NCBI GenBank assembly: GCA_902800965.1
Contig: CADCGK010000015.1
Location: 1 to 58,483, forward strand
Direction: 5' to 3'
DNA from: an uncultured Bacteroidia bacterium
GTDB lineage: Bacteria; Bacteroidota; Bacteroidia; Bacteroidales; F082
Length of the DNA: 58,483 bases
The notes under the pieces are model-generated. The model was not told the DNA's origin. It saw only the letters and a program-made list of their open reading frames with translations, and made no database searches. Below, piece after piece: positions 54,555-58,483 of this stretch. A program made the translations under genes and the position numbers. Within the stretch, counting starts at the first letter, position 1, and each line of letters begins with the position of its first letter.

Positions 54555-55271
54555 ATGAAAACAAACAATTTCAAAAAGCGGATTTGGGTCATCATGGCCT
54601 CCGCTTTGCTTTGCTGTTGTTCAGCAAAGGCGCAAAACACCAAAGGATGGTCCATTATTCCTTTCGCAAGGATAGGGCATATGTTGGATGGAACAATATG
54701 GATGGACGAAACCTACCACGTGGACGCGGGCGTGGATGCCAAAGTCAGCTTCAACGAGCATTGGTCGTTGCTGACAGGTCTTGAATATGATTACCGATGG
54801 GGGTTTAACAGGGAAGGCAGTTGGATGTTCCCGGGTGACCACAGGGAAGGCCTCCAGCATTTCATCCGCATTCCGGTGCGCGCCGAGTTCACCCACAAAT
54901 GGTTTTATGCTGACGCAGGACTGTTTGTGGAACGGGCGACGAACACACACTATAATGCCAACAAGACGATGGATTTTGGTATAGGCTCAGAGGTGGAATT
55001 AGGCGGGCGCATTCGTCTGTCAGAAAACGATCATCTCCGCATTGGAGCGCAAGTGCGGCATGGCAGTATTCGAGCGGGCATCCCGTCACCTTGCCCGTGG
55101 GCTTCTACGAGTACATGGGGCAGACCGTCCCGGTTTACACCGAGCGCAACGCCAGCCGCACGCCTGCCTATCATCGTCTCGATCTTTCGTGTGCCTATCA
55201 TTCGCCGAAATACAAGAACGGATTCAACTGGAGTGCAAGTGTCGGTTTGTTCAATGCATATAACCGCCTGA
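54555..55271 (+). pseudogene. Outer-membrane beta-barrel protein with lost C terminus
   Basis: A signal peptide (ends CCSAKAQN) and alternating barrel strands (DAGVDAKVSFNEHWSLLTGL; VRAEFTHKWFYADAGLFVER; GIGSEVELGGRIRL) mark a small porin-like outer-membrane protein over about 165 residues. From about 55045 the frame turns into Pro/Ser/Arg-rich sequence with no barrel pattern. In the next frame the same DNA encodes the end of a TonB-dependent receptor. The barrel therefore lacks its last strands. It follows the LRR gene by 16 nt and was probably cotranscribed with it. Confidence 0.75.
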
Positions 55272-55381
55272 ATCCGTTGGGGTATCAGTTTGAGACTGAT
55301 ATCGAGTCTGGCGAGATGCGGGCTTACGCCTATTCGATGTTTGGGATTTTGCCGAATGTTTCGCTGCGGGCGGGATGGTAA
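55062..55381 (+). pseudogene. C-terminal remnant of a TonB-dependent receptor
   Basis: Reading from about 55062 gives WQYSSGHPVTLPVGFYEYMG, then VPVYTERNASRTPAYHRLDL and GLFNAYNRLNPLGYQF, ending in SMFGILPNVSLRAGW and a stop. This is the last 105 or so residues of a SusC/CirA-type receptor barrel, including the closing strand. The rest of the receptor is missing and there is no start. It is joined out of frame to the barrel gene, as after a deletion between two neighbouring genes. Confidence 0.8.
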
Positions 55382-55454
55382 AGAATGATAAAGCCGCCCC
55401 ATCCTGATTCCATGCGTTTGGCAACGCTTTGGAGTTTGAAAAGGGGATGGCTTT

Positions 55455-55982
55455 TTAGATTATCCGTCCCGCTTCCTCAAGCAAAAACGGAATGACACCC
55501 ACATACATGATGCCGTCTTCATCGGTCCAGGGCTTCGCGTTTCCGTCAAGAATGACAATCTTGCGGAAAAAATCGCCCGAGTTCTTCAACGAGAAAGTCT
55601 CTTGATTCTTTTTTACTTCCGTATCCACATTTAGCGCGGATTGGATATACACCTTCTCGCGACCTGTATTGACGACAAAGTCGATCTCATACTGTGACTG
55701 TTGCTTTTTGCCGTCCTTTACGAGGGTCATTTCCACCACACCCACATCCACGCTGTAGCCTCTGCGGATGAGCTCGACAAAGATCACGTTCTCCATCAGA
55801 TGCGATTTCTCCTGCTGTCGAAAATTCAACTTGGCGTTCCGCAGTCCGATGTCCATCGAATAGTATTTCTGTGTGTTCTCTTTATGGTATGGTCCGAGGT
55901 GTTGCGCTTCATCAGCGAGCCTGCTGCATTGGCCAGATTGTGCGCCATAAACCTCCAAACAAACAGAAAAAAAGATGAACAA
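55455..55982 (-). pseudogene. C-terminal fragment of a DUF4143-type ATPase
   Basis: About 135 residues match the end of this ATPase class: KYYSMDIGLRNAKLNFRQ, LMENVIFVELIRRGYSVDVG, QYEIDFVVNTGREKVYIQ, then SGDFFRKIVILDGNAKPW. The P-loop part is absent. The first 40 residues are out of pattern. The overlapping frame 55826-56008 has a stretch (FMAHNLANAAGSLMK) that could be the disrupted upstream part. It is a different subfamily from the intact gene at 51359. Confidence 0.72.
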
Positions 55983-56008
55983 TTTCGATCCAAAAGTGGA
56001 TTAGCCAT

Positions 56009-56046
56009 TGTAAAGTTTCTTTACACCGGTGTAAAGAAACTTTACA
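56009..56046. promoter_or_regulatory. Perfect 38-bp palindrome: paired operator (putative enhancer) of the GIN operon
   Basis: TGTAAAGTTTCTTTACA (56009-56025) and its exact reverse complement TGTAAAGAAACTTTACA (56030-56046) have centres 21 bp apart. The middle is 74 bp before the -24 GG at 56101, as at the TolC operon. A weaker TGTAAAAC-like copy follows near 56052. Confidence 0.78.
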
Positions 56047-56099
56047 TTTTTTGTAAAACGCTTTTTTGTATTTTATTGGTTTTTAATGATTTACAAGTT

Positions 56100-56115
56100 T
56101 GGCATGGCGGTTGCC
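56100..56115 (+). promoter_or_regulatory. Putative sigma-54 promoter of the GIN operon
   Basis: TGGCATGGCGGTTGCC fits TGGCAY-N5-TTGC fully in the core, with GG at 56101 and GC at 56113. It overlaps the inverted repeat GCATGGC-GGTT-GCCATGC, so a hairpin or second operator is an alternative reading. The start would be near 56126. Confidence 0.65.
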
Positions 56116-56150
56116 ATGCAGAAAACAGAAAATTATAAACCTGTAAAACT

Positions 56151-56993
56151 ATGGCAAAGAAATCGTTTTTGACAGCACTGTTCATCATTATGGCGGTGCT
56201 GGGTGTTGAGGCGCAAACAAACAAAGTCTATAAGGCTGATACCGTTATTGACGGAAATGGCAACAAAATCATCACCGTGTATTCGCGGGGATCATTCGCC
56301 GAAGGTAACGGCAACATCGTCACGCGTGACATCGATGTGGCGGCATTCAAGGAAATCAGCATGATATTGCCCGCAACGGTAAACTACAAAGTGGCGGACG
56401 ACTACTCTTGCCGTGTGACCCTCGATGAGAACCTTTTCGAGTGGGTCGACATCTATCTGAAAGGTGATTGCTTGAGGGTCGAGATGGTTAAGACGTTTCA
56501 GCAATCCGACGTGAAGCCGACGAAGTTTCTCATCGAACTCACCGCCCCGACCTTGGAGGAAATTAGTATAGTGGGCAGCGGTGACTTTAATTTCGTTACG
56601 CCGTATGAAGCCAAAGAGTTGAAAATCAAATTGACGGGCTCGGGAGATTTGTTGAGTAAAGAGTTACTTGCTGACTACATGGATGTAAGCATCGCTGGAT
56701 CGGGGCAAATGGTTTGCGAACACCTCCAAGCCAATCGCCTGCGTGCAAGTGTCGTCGGCTCGGGCGATGTCATTATCAAGGATGGAAAGGTAAAAAAAGC
56801 GAATCTTTCCGTGGCGGGTTCGGGCTCCATTGAGGCACGCTGCCAGATGGAAACGATGGACTACAGCGTTGCGGGCACGGGCAGTATCGCTTACCCAGGC
56901 GATGTCAAGGCGGTAGGCACCGTAGTAGGCGGCAAGATCAATAAAATCTGGGGAACAGAAAACAACAAGAAAAAAAGTTGTGATGAAAAATAA
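56151..56993 (+). CDS. Head GIN domain-containing protein (DUF2807)
   Basis: The 280-residue exported protein has a signal peptide (ends GVEAQT) and a DUF2807 beta-helix domain with the repeated GSGD/GSGS turns (EISIVGSGDFNF; IKLTGSGDLLSK; ASVVGSGDVIIK; NLSVAGSGSIEAR; YSVAGTGSIAYPG). The family is common in Bacteroidetes, often beside FtsX-type permeases and two-component systems; its function is unknown (a putative adhesin by name only). It starts the second operon, 11 nt before the permease. Confidence 0.9.
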   Translation: MAKKSFLTALFIIMAVLGVEAQTNKVYKADTVIDGNGNKIITVYSRGSFAEGNGNIVTRDIDVAAFKEISMILPATVNYKVADDYSCRVTLDENLFEWVDIYLKGDCLRVEMVKTFQQSDVKPTKFLIELTAPTLEEISIVGSGDFNFVTPYEAKELKIKLTGSGDLLSKELLADYMDVSIAGSGQMVCEHLQANRLRASVVGSGDVIIKDGKVKKANLSVAGSGSIEARCQMETMDYSVAGTGSIAYPGDVKAVGTVVGGKINKIWGTENNKKKSCDEK

Positions 56994-57004
56994 CTCAACG
57001 ACTT

Positions 57005-58483
57005 ATGGCTAGAATCTATAAAAAAGGCAAGACCTCCCTCGTCTCCTCCATCCTGAACATCTTGGGCTTGACGGCAGCCTTCGCCGCGCTCTACATCATC
57101 CTCGTGCAGGTGCACCACGACCTCACCTTCAACAAGGCGCTCAAGGATAGCGACCGGATTTATGTCCTTACGAAGCAAGAGACCCGATCTACTGGTTATT
57201 CGTCTTATCTGTGTCGCCCCATAGGCGAATATGTGATCAATGCTTCCCCTGACATTGAAGCCGGTGGTTGCGGTCGCATTGCGGGTGTTCCCGCCAAGAT
57301 TCGTGTGAGCGACGAGCAGTCGCCTGTTTCAGGGTCGCAAGTCGCCTTGAACAAAGGTGCCCGCGAGGTCTTTGGATTTGAACTGGTTGCCGGCAATTGG
57401 GACGATTTGACGGGAGCGGCCATGGCTGTATCGGAATCGATGGCTAAGCGTCTCGGCGTCCAAGTGGGTGATGTTGTGAAAAATCTTGCCGAAACACAAT
57501 GGATAGAAACGACCATAGTGGCCATCTATAAGGACATGCCGAAGCACAGCGACCTCTCATCTTTTGATATGGTTTGGAACATGCCTGATGCTCGGCTCGA
57601 TGAATGGAAGGAGTTTTCGTACTTCTATTATTTGAAACTGCGTGAAGGTGCCGACCCCGAGGCAATCACAGAGGTGGCAAAGCCGGTCTGTAAGCAATTT
57701 TTCAGCGAGATGAATGGCGGCATTGAGGTTTCGGATGATGATGTCAAATTCGGGATTCGCCCCGTGCTGCTGACAGAGATGTATTTCGCCGCCAACTATA
57801 CAGTTGGAAAGATGGGAAACCGCACCACTACCATCACTTTGCTTGTCATCGCCATCTTTGTGGTGCTCATCGCTTTCATCAATTACATCAACTTCTTCTT
57901 TGCCATGGTGCCGTTGCGCTTGAAGAGTATCAACACGCGGAAGATATTGGGAAGCAGTCGTTTCCAACTGGTGATGTCGTCGGTAGGCGAGTCGTTGCTA
58001 ATGGTCGTGATCGCTCTTGGACTGGCAGTGGCCGCGGTCACATTGTTCAAGCAATCCACTTTGGCTGCCCTGATTGACACCTCGTTGGATTACAGCCAAA
58101 ACTGGGGCATCGTTGCTCTGACCATTGGGTTGGCATTGCTTATCTCAGTGGTCGCCAGCCTCTATCCAGCCTTGTTCGCCACATCGTTCAATCCCGCCTT
58201 CGCCTTGAAAGGCACCCTCGGTACAACACAGAAGGGCAAGGCTTTCCGCGTTGGCTTGATAGGTTTGCAGTTTACCGTGTCTATTGTTTTGATCATCTGT
58301 GCGATATTCGTCCATGAACAACGTCAGTACATGCTGAATCATGACATGGGTTTCAATCAGGAATGCCTATTACAGTCGCGGGTTTCGTGGAACCTTGCCA
58401 CCAACCGCCAAGCCGTTGAGAACCAGTTGAAAGCCGATGCCGCCATCAAGGATATTGCTTGGGGCTCGGGATCTTTTATAAAA
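57005..58483 (+). CDS. MacB/FtsX-type ABC transporter permease, 5' part (cut by window edge)
   Basis: From the ATG at 57005 an open frame of 493 codons runs off the right edge. It has an N-terminal helix (about 12-33, SILNILGLTAAFAALYIILV), a MacB core domain, a three-helix cluster with SINTRKILGSSRFQLVMSS, a fourth helix (VGLIGLQFTVSIVLIICAIF) and the start of the second periplasmic domain. It is homologous in layout to the permease at 46823. No ATPase is visible next to it. Probably it works with an ATPase encoded downstream or at 50629. Confidence 0.9.
   Translation, partial: MARIYKKGKTSLVSSILNILGLTAAFAALYIILVQVHHDLTFNKALKDSDRIYVLTKQETRSTGYSSYLCRPIGEYVINASPDIEAGGCGRIAGVPAKIRVSDEQSPVSGSQVALNKGAREVFGFELVAGNWDDLTGAAMAVSESMAKRLGVQVGDVVKNLAETQWIETTIVAIYKDMPKHSDLSSFDMVWNMPDARLDEWKEFSYFYYLKLREGADPEAITEVAKPVCKQFFSEMNGGIEVSDDDVKFGIRPVLLTEMYFAANYTVGKMGNRTTTITLLVIAIFVVLIAFINYINFFFAMVPLRLKSINTRKILGSSRFQLVMSSVGESLLMVVIALGLAVAAVTLFKQSTLAALIDTSLDYSQNWGIVALTIGLALLISVVASLYPALFATSFNPAFALKGTLGTTQKGKAFRVGLIGLQFTVSIVLIICAIFVHEQRQYMLNHDMGFNQECLLQSRVSWNLATNRQAVENQLKADAAIKDIAWGSGSFIK

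Overview
The window is a chromosomal segment of a Bacteroidetes bacterium, most likely an uncultured gut or rumen member of the Bacteroidales. The evidence is the Bacteroidetes-type promoter boxes (TTTG, about 20 nt, TAnnTTTG) in front of many genes, a fused SecDF, a DUF4290-murA pair, a purM-prfA-pyrF block, a PD40/OmpA outer-membrane protein, and eight secreted proteins ending in type IX secretion (T9SS) type A sorting domains. Identification is from sequence reading alone; no database search was run.

Layout. 1-1089 (-) is the N-terminal part of htpG. 1249-2541 is an SDF-family symporter. 2555-14298 is a (+) run of two paralogous TPR proteins, two T9SS cargo proteins, a C10 cysteine protease with a T9SS tail and a PCCH-type methyltransferase. 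14387-17544 holds ilvE and an Omp28-like T9SS protein. 17609-35137 (-) is mainly housekeeping: purM-prfA-pyrF, the OmpA-family protein, secDF, grpE-dnaJ-ABC exporter, and uvrD-DUF4290-murA. 35216-38560 holds a GLUG-repeat T9SS protein whose 3' end runs into a repeat array around a Y1 (IS200-like) transposase, then a SprT-like protein. 38654-45250 holds a CobW-family GTPase, a small membrane-bound HTH regulator and two tandem paralogous T9SS proteins. 45452-51315 is a complete TolC/permease/adaptor/ATPase export operon. 51316-56008 is a disturbed stretch: a DUF4143 ATPase, a BspA-like LRR T9SS protein, a fused barrel/TonB-receptor pseudogene and a DUF4143 remnant. 56151 to the end is a head-GIN protein and a second FtsX/MacB-type permease, cut by the window edge.

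The most interesting signal is regulatory. The TolC operon (45452) and the GIN/permease operon (56151) lie about 10.7 kb apart. Each is preceded by two copies of the 17-bp palindrome TGTAAAGnnnCTTTACA, set 21-22 bp centre to centre. About 74 bp further on, each has a sigma-54-type -24/-12 element (TGGCAC or TGGCAT, with GC 12 nt after GG). This is the layout of an NtrC-type enhancer site plus sigma-54 promoter, and it suggests that one two-component system controls both operons. The regulator itself is not in the window.

Other points of note are a degenerate retropepsin-like domain fused to the OmpA protein, an Asp at the fosfomycin-target Cys position of MurA, REP-like hairpin elements on both sides of the transposase with the array overwriting a T9SS signal, two genes that look leaderless, and T9SS and TPR genes with sharp base-composition breaks.
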